Positions 14,396-24,648 of a stretch of 64,000 nucleotides of DNA are shown in pieces. The notes below the pieces were generated by a model, which searched no databases, was not told the DNA's origin, and saw only the letters and a program-made list of their open reading frames with translations. Position numbers and translations under genes: made by a program. This stretch comes from an uncultured Paraprevotella sp. (GTDB taxonomy: Bacteria > Bacteroidota > Bacteroidia > Bacteroidales > Bacteroidaceae). Numbering within the stretch: position 1 is the first letter of the stretch; every line of letters begins with the position of its first letter. Location of the stretch: contig CALUIS010000011.1 in assembly GCA_944320765.1 (NCBI GenBank), positions 1 to 64,000 of the forward strand, read 5' to 3'.

Positions 14396-16687
14396 ATGGC
14401 AAAAATCACCAAAGAAATGGCTTTGCGCTATCATGAACAGGGCAAGCCGGGAAAAATCGAAGTGGTGCCCACCAAGCCCCACAGCACACAGACAGACTTA
14501 TCGCTGGCCTACTCCCCCGGGGTGGCCGAACCATGCCTCGAGATTCAGAAGAACCCGCACGATGCCTACCGCTATACGGCGAAAGGCAACCTCGTGGCCG
14601 TCATCTCCAACGGCACGGCTGTCCTCGGACTGGGCGACATCGGCGCGTTGGCCGGCAAACCCGTGATGGAAGGCAAGGGCCTGCTCTTCAAGATATACTC
14701 CGGCATCGACGTGTTCGACATCGAGGTCAACGAGAAAGACCCGGAGAAATTCATCCAGGCCGTGAAGGCCATCGCCCCCACCTTCGGCGGCATCAACCTG
14801 GAGGACATCAAGGCCCCGGAATGCTTCGAGATTGAACGACGGCTGAAAGAGGAGCTGGACATCCCCGTCATGCACGATGACCAGCACGGCACGGCCATCA
14901 TCTCCAGTGCCGGACTGCTGAACGCTCTGGAAGTGGCCGGAAAGAAGATTGAGGACGTAAAGATTGTGGTGAACGGCGCAGGCGCGTCCGCCGTTTCCTG
15001 CACCAAGCTGTATATCTCGCTGGGCGCACGCCTCGAGAACATCCTGATGCTGGACAGCAAGGGGGTCATCACCAAGGAGCGTACCGACTTGAACGAGCAG
15101 AAGCGTTTCTTCGCCACCGACCGCACGGACGTGCATACGCTGGCCGAAGCCATCAAGGGAGCGGACGTGTTCCTCGGCCTGTCGCGCGGCAACGTGCTGA
15201 CGCAGGACATGGTACGCAGCATGGCCCCCTCCCCCATCGTGTTCGCGTTGGCCAACCCCGTGCCTGAGATTTCATACGAGGATGCCATGGCCTCACGCCC
15301 CGACGTGCTGATGGCCACGGGCCGTTCGGACTATCCCAACCAGATCAACAACGTCATCGGCTTCCCCTACATCTTCCGCGGCGCACTCGACACGGGTGCC
15401 ACCGCCATCAACGAGGAGATGAAGCTGGCCGCCGTACGCGCCATCGCCGGCATCGCCAAGAAGCCCGTACCCGATGTGGTGAACGCGGCCTACCACGTGA
15501 ACAACCTCACGTTCGGCCCCTCTTACTTCATCCCCAAGCCCGTAGACCCGCGCCTCATCACCGAGGTGTCCATGGCCGTGGCCAGGGCCGCCATGGAAAG
15601 CGGCGTGGCCCGCAAACCCATCGAGGACTGGGACGCCTACGCCCTGCACTTGCGGGAACTGATGGGCTACGAATCCAAGCTGACCCGCCAGCTGAGAGAC
15701 GCCGCCCGCCGCGACCCGCAGCGCGTGGTGTTCGCCGAGGGCATTCACCCGAACATGCTGAAGGCCGCCGTAGAGGCCAAGGCCGAAGGCATCTGCAAGC
15801 CCATCCTGCTGGGAAACGACGAGCGCATCGCCAAACTGGCCAAGGAACTGGACCTCAGCCTGGACGGCATCGAGGTCATCAACCTCCGCCACGACGACGA
15901 GGCCGAACGCCGCGAACGCTACGCCAAGATTCTGGCCGAGAAGAAAGCCCGCGAAGGCTACACCTTCGAGGAAGCCAACGACAAGATGTTCGAGCGCAAC
16001 TACTTCGGCATGATGATGGTGGAGACGGGCGAGGCCGACGCCTTCATCACGGGCGTGTACACCAAATACTCCAACACCATCAAGGTGGCCAAGGAGGTCA
16101 TCGGCATCCAGCCGGGCTACAAGCACTTCGGCACCATGCACATCATGAACAGCAAGAAGGGAACTTACTTCCTGGCCGACACGCTCATCAACCGCCATCC
16201 GGACACGGAGACGCTCATCGACATCGCCCGTCTGTCCGAGAAGACCGTGCGTTTCTTCAACCATGAGCCGGTGATGGCCATGCTGTCGTACTCCAACTTC
16301 GGTACGGACAACAACGGCAGTCCGGCCAGCATGCACAAGGCCGTGGAATACATGCAGGCGAACTATCCCGACCTGGCCATCGACGGCGAGATGCAGGTGA
16401 ACTTCGCCATCAACGACAAGCTGCGCGACCGCAAGTACCCGTTCACCCGCCTGCAGGGCAAGGAAGTCAACACCCTTGTCTTCCCGAACCTGAGTTCCGC
16501 CAACGCGGGCTACCAGCTGCTGCAGGCCCTGAACGGCGACGAGATGGAGATGATTGGCCCCATCCAGATGGGCCTGAACAAGCCGATTCACTTCACCGAC
16601 TTCGAGAGTTCCGTGCGCGACATCGTGAACATCACGGCCGTGGCCGTCATCGACGCCATCGTGATGAAGAAGAAGCAAGGGAAGTAA
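14396..16687 (+). CDS. NADP-dependent malic enzyme with phosphotransacetylase-like domain
   Basis: A 763-residue cytoplasmic enzyme. Residues about 1-160 form the malic N-domain (AYSPGVAEPCLEI, and the LEDIKAPECFEIE metal-binding region), about 160-400 the NAD(P)-binding domain (HDDQHGTAI, VVNGAGASAVS, FALANPVPE). About 430-755 is a phosphotransacetylase-like domain (RVVFAEGIHPNMLKAA... and VNTLVFPNLSSANAGYQLLQ). This fusion is the MaeB type, which converts malate to pyruvate, CO2 and reduced cofactor. The PTA-like part is thought to be regulatory, sensing acetyl-CoA or related metabolites. The gene is a single transcript ending at a strong terminator. Confidence 0.93.
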   Translation: MAKITKEMALRYHEQGKPGKIEVVPTKPHSTQTDLSLAYSPGVAEPCLEIQKNPHDAYRYTAKGNLVAVISNGTAVLGLGDIGALAGKPVMEGKGLLFKIYSGIDVFDIEVNEKDPEKFIQAVKAIAPTFGGINLEDIKAPECFEIERRLKEELDIPVMHDDQHGTAIISSAGLLNALEVAGKKIEDVKIVVNGAGASAVSCTKLYISLGARLENILMLDSKGVITKERTDLNEQKRFFATDRTDVHTLAEAIKGADVFLGLSRGNVLTQDMVRSMAPSPIVFALANPVPEISYEDAMASRPDVLMATGRSDYPNQINNVIGFPYIFRGALDTGATAINEEMKLAAVRAIAGIAKKPVPDVVNAAYHVNNLTFGPSYFIPKPVDPRLITEVSMAVARAAMESGVARKPIEDWDAYALHLRELMGYESKLTRQLRDAARRDPQRVVFAEGIHPNMLKAAVEAKAEGICKPILLGNDERIAKLAKELDLSLDGIEVINLRHDDEAERRERYAKILAEKKAREGYTFEEANDKMFERNYFGMMMVETGEADAFITGVYTKYSNTIKVAKEVIGIQPGYKHFGTMHIMNSKKGTYFLADTLINRHPDTETLIDIARLSEKTVRFFNHEPVMAMLSYSNFGTDNNGSPASMHKAVEYMQANYPDLAIDGEMQVNFAINDKLRDRKYPFTRLQGKEVNTLVFPNLSSANAGYQLLQALNGDEMEMIGPIQMGLNKPIHFTDFESSVRDIVNITAVAVIDAIVMKKKQGK

Positions 16688-16707
16688 AAAACCTGCTACT
16701 GAATGAT

Positions 16708-16752
16708 AAATCCGTCGCGGCAACTTTCCGGTTTCCGCGACGGATTTTTTTT
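16708..16752. terminator. strong bidirectional-looking terminator
   Basis: A 13-bp perfect stem AAATCCGTCGCGG/CCGCGACGGATTT is followed by further T. It lies between the convergent malic enzyme and TonB-receptor genes and has A residues on the other side, so it may serve both. Confidence 0.85.
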
Positions 16753-16757
16753 GCTGC

Positions 16758-19136
16758 CTAAAGCTCCACCGTCAGCCCGATGGTGGGCAGCAGCGTGCCG
16801 CTCACCTGCTCGATGCGGCGCATCTTGTAGCGTTGCTCGGCAAGCGGGGCCTCGGGATTCTCCACCACGCCCGTACTCATGAACACGTCTTGCTGGCGGA
16901 GCTTGCTCACCGTCACGTTCTGCAAGTCCACATACAGTCCCAGCCGCCAACGCTTGAAATAGAACTCCTTGTCCACACGCACATCCAGCTGGGCATAGCC
17001 CGGCAACCGCTCCTGGTTGTAACGGCTGTAATCGGATGCCGAACGCCCGTGGGCATCCCAATAAGTCTTATAGGAAGAAGCCACCTCGTCGTAGGGCGTA
17101 TAGGGCGAGCCGCCGATGCAGCTGAGCCGCATCCCCACGCTCCAACGACGCGGAAGGTCATACGTGCCGCTCATGTTGAAGATGACGCGGTTGTCCCATG
17201 CCGAAGGAACGTACGCCGCATGGCGGTCGGCACGGTATTCGCTGCGGTACCACGTGAGGGAACCGGTCAGGTTCAGACGGTCGGGCAACGTCCAGCGCAT
17301 AAGAGCTTCCACACCGTAGGCCCGGCCTTGCGCCGTGGATACCAACGCCTCGTTGCCCACCACGCCGTAATCCGTCCCCTTACACGTCAGAGGCACACCG
17401 TCGGCCAGCGACAACGGCACACGATGGTAGGATTTATAAAAACCTTCCACCGACAAGGCCCAATGTTCGTTGGCTCTCCACTCTCCGCCCAACGCGGCCT
17501 GCGCCACATTCATATAACGGAGATTCCGGTTCACCAGCCTCCCACCTTCCTTGAATCCCAACGCGGTGTAAGGCGGTAACTGGTGATACCATCCGGCCGA
17601 AGCGGCCGCCGACCAATGGGGAGAGAACACGTAACGGAAAGAAGCCCGCGGAGAGAGCTGCTCCCACGGACGGGACATGCGCGACGAATAGTTGTTGCCG
17701 TCCGCCCGCAGACCAAGGGCCGCGCTCCAACGTTCCTCGGCAGCAGTGTAGGAAGCGGAGAAAGAAGCCCCGTAGCTCACCAGCCCCAGATGCGTACGGT
17801 ACACCGACCAGTCACCCAAAGCCAGCAGCCGGCGTTCGTTGTCGGCATAGTCGATGTAGTTCACCTCCGCGCTTTCCTTCAAGGTCCACCCCCCGGAAAG
17901 CGTGGTCAGGTTCTCCGCCCGGAACGTAGTCTTCTGTTCCGTGGAACGAAGCCGCAGGGTCAGGTTCTCTTCCGATGTCTCGTTATTATCCCTGTATTTC
18001 AGGTTTCTGTCGTTCAAGAAATTGTGGCTCAGCACGTAAGTCTGCACGTGACGGCCCGCGTAGTGGCGGTAAGTGGCCCCCACGGTGAATGTCTCCTGCT
18101 CGATTTTGGGCAGGTAGCTCAGGATGTAGTCCGAACTCTCGTCCTCTCCTTCCAGGTCGGTGTTCAGTTCCATGCGGTCCACCCCGGCCAGCCCCATGAA
18201 GGTCAGCTCGTCGTAGGGGGTCAGCCGGGTCTTCACCTTGAACTGCCCGTCGATGTAATTGGGCAAGAAAGGCAGTCCGATCATCTTAAACAACAGTTGC
18301 AGGTAAGACTGGCGGATGGAGAACAGGTAAGTGGTTTTTTCCCCGATATGCCCGCTCCCGCTCAACGCCGCCTCGGACGCGCCCAGCGTGGCCTTGAACG
18401 ACTGCCGCTCCGAGTAGCCGTCGCGCAAACGGAAATCCAGCACGGAACTCATGGCACCGGAACGGTCGGCCGGAAACGAACCGGTGTAGAACTTGATTTC
18501 ACGCACCAGGTCGGCATTGACGATGCTCACCGGCCCGCCCGTGGCCCCTTGCGTGGCGAAGTGGTTGATGTTCGGTATCTCGATGCCGTCCATATAGAAC
18601 TTGTTTTCAGACGGACCGCCGCCACGGACAATCAGGTCGTTGCGATAGCCTATCGGCGAGAAGGCCACCCCGGGGTAGCCGCGCACGATGCGCGAGATGT
18701 CGCGGTTGCCGCCCGGACTCTTCTCTATCTCCCGCAGCCCGATGACTTGCACGCTGACGGGAGACTCCGCCGTCTTTCCGTACGACTTAGGACGCACGGT
18801 CACGATGCCCAACGACTTGACATCCTCATTCAGCTCCACGTTCACCTCGGGAGTGGCCGCCGACACGATGTAATCCGGTGTCTCTTTCGGCGCGTACCCC
18901 ATGGCCGTGACCCGGAAAGAATAGATGCCGGGGGGAACGTCCTGCAAACGGAACACTCCCGCCGTATCCGTCACGGCAAACAAGGTATCCGCCGCCACCG
19001 GAGACACCCTCGCCCCGACCACCGGCTGACGGCTCATCCGGTCTATCACCCGCCCACGGACATCAAAAACGTTCTGGCCCATCACCCGGACAAGGCACAG
19101 ACAGCCCCAAAGCCATATCCATAAGATTCTTTTCAT
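16758..19136 (-). CDS. TonB-dependent outer membrane receptor with N-terminal CarboxypepD_reg-like domain
   Basis: A 792-residue protein using the ATG at 19136. MKRILWIWLWGCLCLVRVMGQ is a signal peptide. It is followed by a carboxypeptidase-regulatory-like beta-sandwich (about 22-110: VFDVRGRVIDRMSRQPVVGARV, PPGIYSFRVTAMGYAP), a plug domain (about 125-230: ISRIVRGYPGVAFSPIGYRNDLIVRGGGPSENKFYMDGIEIP) and a 22-stranded-barrel-type remainder. The C-terminus ends in hydrophobic/aromatic strands (GTLLPTIGLTVEL). It is shorter than a typical SusC and has no SusD partner, so it may be a ligand-specific transporter of another kind. It is divergent from the first hybrid regulator with about 100 bases of shared control region; co-regulation is likely but not shown. 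Confidence 0.88.
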   Translation of the reverse strand: MKRILWIWLWGCLCLVRVMGQNVFDVRGRVIDRMSRQPVVGARVSPVAADTLFAVTDTAGVFRLQDVPPGIYSFRVTAMGYAPKETPDYIVSAATPEVNVELNEDVKSLGIVTVRPKSYGKTAESPVSVQVIGLREIEKSPGGNRDISRIVRGYPGVAFSPIGYRNDLIVRGGGPSENKFYMDGIEIPNINHFATQGATGGPVSIVNADLVREIKFYTGSFPADRSGAMSSVLDFRLRDGYSERQSFKATLGASEAALSGSGHIGEKTTYLFSIRQSYLQLLFKMIGLPFLPNYIDGQFKVKTRLTPYDELTFMGLAGVDRMELNTDLEGEDESSDYILSYLPKIEQETFTVGATYRHYAGRHVQTYVLSHNFLNDRNLKYRDNNETSEENLTLRLRSTEQKTTFRAENLTTLSGGWTLKESAEVNYIDYADNERRLLALGDWSVYRTHLGLVSYGASFSASYTAAEERWSAALGLRADGNNYSSRMSRPWEQLSPRASFRYVFSPHWSAAASAGWYHQLPPYTALGFKEGGRLVNRNLRYMNVAQAALGGEWRANEHWALSVEGFYKSYHRVPLSLADGVPLTCKGTDYGVVGNEALVSTAQGRAYGVEALMRWTLPDRLNLTGSLTWYRSEYRADRHAAYVPSAWDNRVIFNMSGTYDLPRRWSVGMRLSCIGGSPYTPYDEVASSYKTYWDAHGRSASDYSRYNQERLPGYAQLDVRVDKEFYFKRWRLGLYVDLQNVTVSKLRQQDVFMSTGVVENPEAPLAEQRYKMRRIEQVSGTLLPTIGLTVEL

Positions 19137-19153
19137 CGTTCTGCTATTTAGTG

Positions 19154-19161
19154 CAAAAATA
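19154..19161 (-). promoter_or_regulatory. -7 element TATTTTTG of the TonB-receptor gene
   Basis: The minus strand reads TATTTTTG, 18 bases upstream of the start at 19136. This supports that start over an upstream in-frame codon. Confidence 0.5.
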
Positions 19162-19210
19162 CGCATAGAAACCCAACCGACCGCACCGTTCCCAGTTTTT
19201 ATCTGAAAAA

Positions 19211-19242
19211 TTTGACGATACATCCGATTCTATATAACTTTG
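19211..19242 (+). promoter_or_regulatory. full Bacteroidetes promoter of the first hybrid regulator
   Basis: TTTG at 19211-19214, a spacer of exactly 20 bases, then TAACTTTG at 19235-19242. This matches the -33/-7 consensus, 23 bases before the ATG at 19266. Confidence 0.75.
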
Positions 19243-19265
19243 TGTCTCTTAAATCCTGTCCGCCC

Positions 19266-22200
19266 ATGCCGTTCAAGAGAATCCTTCTCCATATATGCCT
19301 GTGGCTGCTCTTCCCTTCATGGAGTGCGGCACAAACCATTTGGACCGAAGAGTTCCCCTTCGCGGCGGAACTCCCGTCCAACGAGATGACTTGCATCCAT
19401 CAGGACCGCGACGGGTTCATCTGGACAGGCACCACCAATGGGCTGGCCCGGTATGACGGTTACCGCCTGCAGACGTTCCAAGCCAACCGGCACGATCCCT
19501 CGCGGCTCACGAACAACCACATCACCTGCCTCGCGGAAGACAGCCTCCGGCTATGGGTCGGCACGGCACACGGGCTGACCCTCATCGACAAACAGACCTA
19601 CCGCACGGACCTCCCGGAAGCGGACGTGCTGCGGAATACCCGTATCCGGGCCCTTTGCACCGACGGACAGAACACCGTATGGGCCGCCACCGACCACCAG
19701 ATTCTCAGATTCCACCTCTCGCCCCATCCCCAAGACACCTTGTTCATTCCCCCGAACGGGGACTCCTATAACCACATCAATTCTCTTTTCTATGACCCGC
19801 CGACGGAAACCTTATGGATCTGCGCCACCCAGGGCATCTTTACCTGGTCCGCACGGGAACGACACCTGCGGGAACTGCCTGCCGACGGACAACCCGCCAA
19901 CCCCACCAGTCTCTTCCGCGACCGCGACGGACACTACTGGCTCGGCACCTGGGGACAAGGCCTGTGGCAACTTATTCCCGATGAAAACGGGAGGAACGCA
20001 CGTTACGTGCGGCAAGACATCCCGCCCGCACAAGGGAAAAACGCCGAAGGACGATTCTTCAGCCTGACGCAAGACAACAAATCCGGATACCTTTGGGCCT
20101 TGTCCTACAACAGGCTATATGCCTTCCGCCATGACAAATCCACGGAGAAACTAATCTCCGTAAACCTGCCCCCGCATGTTGACACCGGCAAGATGTACAC
20201 CCAACTGCTCCGCGACCGCGACGGAAACCTCTGGGCCAGTTCTTATGACGGCGGCACCCTGCTGACGTTCCACACGGAAACCCTGCACAACTACCCGCTT
20301 TCCGAAATCCACCCCGTTCTCGGCGGAACGCCCAACCTGCTCACGCTGGACCGCGACAGCCAAGGACGCTTCTGGTTCGTCCAGGACCGGTTCGGTCTCT
20401 GCCTGTACGACCCGGCAAACGGGATGACCCACTTTGCCGCCCCCGACATACGAAAACTTACAGTGGACGTGCGCGTCACTGCTGCCAGCCCTTCCACAGG
20501 CGGCCTATGGGTGGCAGACCCGCACGACAGCCACGTGCGCCTCTTCTCCTACGGCCATGGCACATTCAAGGTGTCCCATACCTTCCGACTTACAACCGGC
20601 ATCCCCGCCAGCCAGATGGAAGAGACCCCGGACGGAAAGCTCTATCTGCGTTGCGGGCATCGCGTCTTTTGCTATGACGCACACAGCCTGCGTCTCCTCT
20701 CCGCCACTCCCGACAGCCTGCCGATTTCCTGCCTGTCCGCCGACACCCACGGAACAGTCTGGGGGGCCACCGACCGTCACATTTACCGAATCCGGGAAGA
20801 AGAAGGGCACCTCAGTGGCCTGCGCCAGAAGCCGGAATTCCAAATTCCTGAAAAAGAAACGATTCGTTTCTTACAGACCGACGGGATGCACGGTTTCTGG
20901 GTAGCCACCAACTTGGGCCGCATCCTCCATGCCACACAAGGACAGGCCGGATTCCAGGACTTCAGCGACCGGTTCGACACGCAAGGCCGGACGGTTCTCA
21001 ACCTGCTGTGCCAAGGTCAGGACCTATGGCTGGTATCCCACAACCGGATTGTCCATTACGACATCCGGAACCAATATTCACGTCCTTACGCGCCTGCGGA
21101 CGGCAATATGGCCCCTTCCATCTTCCGCGACCAAGCCGCCTGCCTCTCCCCGGACGGCACGCTCCATGCAGGGGGGCGCGGCGGAATTGTCTCCATCACC
21201 CCGCCCGCTTTCTCCATGTCCCCAGGACAGCCTCACCCCGTAATCCTTACCGACATCCGGAGCGGTATGGAAAGCCTGCTGTTCAGCCCGTCTCCCCGCT
21301 ACACGCAAGGGACACCCAACCGCCACGCCGTCACCCTCCGTCCGGAAGCCGCGAACCTTGCCGTCAGCTTCTCAACGTTAGACTACGGAGGCGGAGCCCG
21401 GACACGCTATGCCTACCGCTTGGGAGGAATAGACAAGGACTGGAACTACCTGCCCGAAGGAGAAAATACCGCCTACTACCAGAACCTGCCTAAAGGGAAA
21501 TACCGCCTGTTCGTAAAGGCCACCGATGCCCACGGGAAATGGCAGGCCCCCGTCGCCCTTCTGGACCTCACTCGCCTCCCGGCCTGGTACGAGACCCTTT
21601 GGGCTTATATGGCTTACGCCGCAGCCATCCTGCTCGTGACCGGAATGCTGCTGAGGTTTTATCTCGGAAGGCTGCACAGCCAGAACCGGCTGCGGCTCCA
21701 AGAGGAACTCACACGGGCCAAGCTGGACTATTTCACCAACATCTCCCACGACCTGCTCACGCCGCTCGGCGTCATCTCCTGCGTGGGGGACTATTGGGAA
21801 CAACGCCATCCGGAGGAACGGGAACAGACCGATGTCCTCCACCATAACATCGCCCGCCTGAAACGGCTGCTGGGCCAGGCCTTGGACTTCCGCAAGGCCG
21901 AAAGCGGGAACATGGAGCTGAACGTGGAGCAAGGGGATGTCTTCGCCTTCGCACACCAGCTTGCCGACAACTTGTTCCTTCCGCTGACCCGGCAGAAAGG
22001 AGTGCGGCTATGCTGCCACATCCCCGAAGGGAACTGCCCCGCCGCCTTGGACTTCGACAAGGCCGACAAAATTCTCTACAACCTCATGTCCAACGCCGTG
22101 AAGTACACGCCGGAAGGGAAATGCATCGGTTTCACCGTGGAAGTCCGGTCACTCGACGGAAAACCGCAAGCCTGCTTCTCCGTGCGGGACGAAGGACCGG

Positions 22201-23252
22201 GCATACCGCACAAGGAACAATCCAAGATTTTTGAACGGTTCTACACCGGCAGCAACGGGAAAGGGCGGCTTTCCCACGGCATCGGGCTGGCTTTGTCCCG
22301 CGAACTCGCCGCACTGCATCAGGGATCGCTCACAGTGGAGAGCGAACCCGGCAAAGGGTCATGCTTCACCTTGTCACTCCCCATCGGACTGCCCTACCGC
22401 GAACCGGACCTTCCGTCCATGCCGGAAGCGGAAGACCTGCAGGAACGGCCGGAAGAGGAGCGTCCCGTCGTCCTGCTGGTGGACGACCATGCGGATTTGC
22501 CCCGGCTGATGGCCAAAGTGCTTTCCCCCGCCTACCGCATCCTGACCGCCGCGAACGGCCAGGAAGCTTTGGCGTTGCTGGCACGGCAGGAAGCGGACCT
22601 CATCGTCTCGGATGTCATGATGCCCGTGATGGACGGTCTCGAGCTGTGCCGCCGTCTCAAGGCGGACCTCGCCACCAGCCACATCCCCGTCATCATGCTC
22701 ACGGCCAAACAAAGCGCAGAGGACCGGGCGGAATGCTACGAAGCCGGTGCCGACAGCTATCTGTCCAAGCCTTTCGAGCTGAAAGTCCTGGCTGCCCGTA
22801 TCGACAACCTGCTCCGCTCCCGGAAGGACCGCCAGCTGGCTTTCCGCAAGGAAGACCGCGTCCGCCTGGCCGAACTGGACTATTCCTCCGGCGACACCCG
22901 GTTCCTGCAGGACATGGCCGACCACATCCACGCCCATCTCGCGGAGGAAAGCTTCGGGCTGGAGCAGCTCGCCGCCGCGCTCAACGTGTCGAAATCCACG
23001 CTCCACCGGAAAGTCAAGGCCATGACCGGCCTCACCCCCCTGGACTTCATCCGGAACATCAAGCTGAAATACGCCTGCGCCATGCTCTCGCGCCACGACC
23101 GCACGATTACCGAAGTGGCATACGCCACGGGGTTCTCCACGCCCAAATACTTCACCAAGTGCTTCAAGGAGGAGTTCGGGATGACGCCCACAGCCTACCA
23201 GCAGAGCCGGCAGCCTGAAGGGACGGCTCCGGAAATGCCACACGAGGGATAA
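19266..23252 (+). CDS. hybrid two-component system sensor/regulator (HTCS 1)
   Basis: A 1,328-residue one-polypeptide regulator. It has a signal peptide (MPFKRILLHICLWLLFPSWSAAQ), then about 700 residues of periplasmic two-bladed propeller repeats (QDRDGFIWTGTTNGLARYDGY and similar), a YYY-type immunoglobulin-like domain (YAYRLGGIDKDWNYLPEGENTAYYQNLPKGKY), one transmembrane helix and a histidine kinase (H-box NISHDLLTP with H828; HATPase FDKADKILYNLMSNAVKYTP). The C-terminus has a receiver domain (LLVDDHADLP, phospho-acceptor D1116 in SDVMMPVMDG, K in LSKPF) and an AraC-type HTH. Such proteins bind an oligosaccharide in the periplasm and activate adjacent glycan genes. It stands directly upstream of, and on the same strand as, the first hydrolase cluster. 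Confidence 0.95.
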   Translation: MPFKRILLHICLWLLFPSWSAAQTIWTEEFPFAAELPSNEMTCIHQDRDGFIWTGTTNGLARYDGYRLQTFQANRHDPSRLTNNHITCLAEDSLRLWVGTAHGLTLIDKQTYRTDLPEADVLRNTRIRALCTDGQNTVWAATDHQILRFHLSPHPQDTLFIPPNGDSYNHINSLFYDPPTETLWICATQGIFTWSARERHLRELPADGQPANPTSLFRDRDGHYWLGTWGQGLWQLIPDENGRNARYVRQDIPPAQGKNAEGRFFSLTQDNKSGYLWALSYNRLYAFRHDKSTEKLISVNLPPHVDTGKMYTQLLRDRDGNLWASSYDGGTLLTFHTETLHNYPLSEIHPVLGGTPNLLTLDRDSQGRFWFVQDRFGLCLYDPANGMTHFAAPDIRKLTVDVRVTAASPSTGGLWVADPHDSHVRLFSYGHGTFKVSHTFRLTTGIPASQMEETPDGKLYLRCGHRVFCYDAHSLRLLSATPDSLPISCLSADTHGTVWGATDRHIYRIREEEGHLSGLRQKPEFQIPEKETIRFLQTDGMHGFWVATNLGRILHATQGQAGFQDFSDRFDTQGRTVLNLLCQGQDLWLVSHNRIVHYDIRNQYSRPYAPADGNMAPSIFRDQAACLSPDGTLHAGGRGGIVSITPPAFSMSPGQPHPVILTDIRSGMESLLFSPSPRYTQGTPNRHAVTLRPEAANLAVSFSTLDYGGGARTRYAYRLGGIDKDWNYLPEGENTAYYQNLPKGKYRLFVKATDAHGKWQAPVALLDLTRLPAWYETLWAYMAYAAAILLVTGMLLRFYLGRLHSQNRLRLQEELTRAKLDYFTNISHDLLTPLGVISCVGDYWEQRHPEEREQTDVLHHNIARLKRLLGQALDFRKAESGNMELNVEQGDVFAFAHQLADNLFLPLTRQKGVRLCCHIPEGNCPAALDFDKADKILYNLMSNAVKYTPEGKCIGFTVEVRSLDGKPQACFSVRDEGPGIPHKEQSKIFERFYTGSNGKGRLSHGIGLALSRELAALHQGSLTVESEPGKGSCFTLSLPIGLPYREPDLPSMPEAEDLQERPEEERPVVLLVDDHADLPRLMAKVLSPAYRILTAANGQEALALLARQEADLIVSDVMMPVMDGLELCRRLKADLATSHIPVIMLTAKQSAEDRAECYEAGADSYLSKPFELKVLAARIDNLLRSRKDRQLAFRKEDRVRLAELDYSSGDTRFLQDMADHIHAHLAEESFGLEQLAAALNVSKSTLHRKVKAMTGLTPLDFIRNIKLKYACAMLSRHDRTITEVAYATGFSTPKYFTKCFKEEFGMTPTAYQQSRQPEGTAPEMPHEG

Positions 23253-23322
23253 AAAAGACGCATGAGAGTATCCGCACCCCAGTTTGCCACTTTTCTGCAC
23301 CCCCGCGTCCCCGCCTTTTGCT

Positions 23323-23330
23323 TAAGTTTG
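23323..23330 (+). promoter_or_regulatory. -7 element TAAGTTTG before the secreted-protein/GH2 operon
   Basis: TAAGTTTG lies 28 bases upstream of the ATG at 23359, in a 106-base gap after the regulator. It suggests that the hydrolase operon has its own promoter, which is the expected target of the hybrid regulator. Confidence 0.5.
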
Positions 23331-23358
23331 CGGCGTATTCATCTTAAATTCTTGCATC

Positions 23359-24648
23359 ATGAACATCAAAACCCTATTACTCTCAGGGCTGCTCTCCACG
23401 GCAGGCATTCTCTTCGCCGGAAGCACGGCAAAGGCACAGACAGGGGAGGACGAGGATTTCAGCCTCTACCTGAACGCCTCTGAAGACCAGCCCTATGACG
23501 TGACGGACAAGGTGGAAAACGCCTCCTGCACCGGAAACACCGGATGGAACCGCCACCGCAACGATGCCGCGGCAGGCTACAACAAGCACAACACGGATTT
23601 CGACTCGGACATTTACAGCGGCACCGGCATCGAATCATGGTACTGGTCGCCCGAACACAACGGCGAACTCATCTGGCAGGAAGTGGACGGCCTGCTTCCC
23701 GGACGTTACCGGGTGACGGCCTATGCCGTGGGGCAAATCTACAACGATGCTTCACGCAAAGGCCAGAACGTCGGCAGCCTCTACCTCTTTGCCAACGACC
23801 AGCGCACGCCCGTCACTTCCAACAAATGGGAAGAAGTGGAGGTCACATGCGAAGTCCATGCGGGCAGCACGCTCCACATCGGCATCGCAGCCGGGGACGA
23901 CAATGTCAACGACTGGGTCAGCATCGCCGGCGTGCGGGTGGCCTGCATCGGAGCGGGAGAACCGGAAAAAGTGGCCTTGAACGAATCATACGACGTATGT
24001 GCCGTGAATGCGGACACTTACGCGGATGTCTATTTGTCTAAATACATCCCGGACACTTGCCCCACCTGGCTCTGCCTTCCTTTTAATATGGACGAGACAC
24101 AAACCGCGACCTACTTCAGCGAAGTGAAGGAAGTCACCGCCGCCGAACAGAAAGGGGAAACAGTCCGGCTCACCCTGCAGGACGCGGCTACCATCCGGAC
24201 CGGAATCCCTTATCTGGTGAAGGCCCTGCAACCCGACCATACCCTAATGGTCGTGGAACGTGCGTTCGTGACCCCGACCGCCCCGCAACCCGTTGAAATC
24301 GGCGAAGGCATCACACTGACGGGTACCTACCGCCGCACGGAAGGCATCGAAGGAGCCTACCTGCTGTCGGAAGACGGACAGTCCCTTGTCCGGGCGGACG
24401 GATACACCAAAGCCAAAGGGTTCAGCGCTTACCTCACCGTGGAAGGGACGGAAAGCCCGGCCCTGCAGGTCAACTACCGCCGGGGGACGACCGCTGTGGA
24501 AACGCTGTCCACCACTCCTGAGACCACAGTGGATGTGTACACCCTTTCCGGCATCCGCATCCGCCACAACGTCCCACGCGAAGAAGCCCTCGAGGGATTG
24601 CGCAAAGGCATCTATATCATCAACCGTCAAAAAGTAACATTGCCATGA
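23359..24648 (+). CDS. secreted carbohydrate-binding-like protein with sorting-type tail
   Basis: A 429-residue secreted protein. The signal peptide ends near ...GSTAKAQ (about residue 27). Residues about 30-200 look like a jelly-roll module (TGWNRHRNDAA..., IESWYWSPEHNGELIWQEVDGLLPGRYRVTAYAVG..., GSTLHIGIAAGDDN). This pattern, with TG-W at the start and L-x-x-G-x-Y-x-V, is typical of the lectin-like domains appended to Bacteroidetes glycosidases. The last about 45 residues (VDVYTLSGIRI..., LRKGIYIINRQKV) match the C-terminal tails common in Bacteroides secreted proteins and similar to type IX sorting signals. There is no catalytic motif. It overlaps the following GH2 gene by ATGA, so the two are translationally coupled. 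Confidence 0.7.
   Translation: MNIKTLLLSGLLSTAGILFAGSTAKAQTGEDEDFSLYLNASEDQPYDVTDKVENASCTGNTGWNRHRNDAAAGYNKHNTDFDSDIYSGTGIESWYWSPEHNGELIWQEVDGLLPGRYRVTAYAVGQIYNDASRKGQNVGSLYLFANDQRTPVTSNKWEEVEVTCEVHAGSTLHIGIAAGDDNVNDWVSIAGVRVACIGAGEPEKVALNESYDVCAVNADTYADVYLSKYIPDTCPTWLCLPFNMDETQTATYFSEVKEVTAAEQKGETVRLTLQDAATIRTGIPYLVKALQPDHTLMVVERAFVTPTAPQPVEIGEGITLTGTYRRTEGIEGAYLLSEDGQSLVRADGYTKAKGFSAYLTVEGTESPALQVNYRRGTTAVETLSTTPETTVDVYTLSGIRIRHNVPREEALEGLRKGIYIINRQKVTLP

Noticed and set aside
15293-16723. A 476-codon minus-strand frame opposite the malic enzyme
   Set aside because: It is a Val/Gly/His-rich shadow of the malic enzyme, and it extends into the terminator.
16758-19136. A SusC-type receptor with SusD partner
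   Set aside because: The receptor is shorter than SusC and there is no SusD-like lipoprotein next to it or elsewhere in the window.
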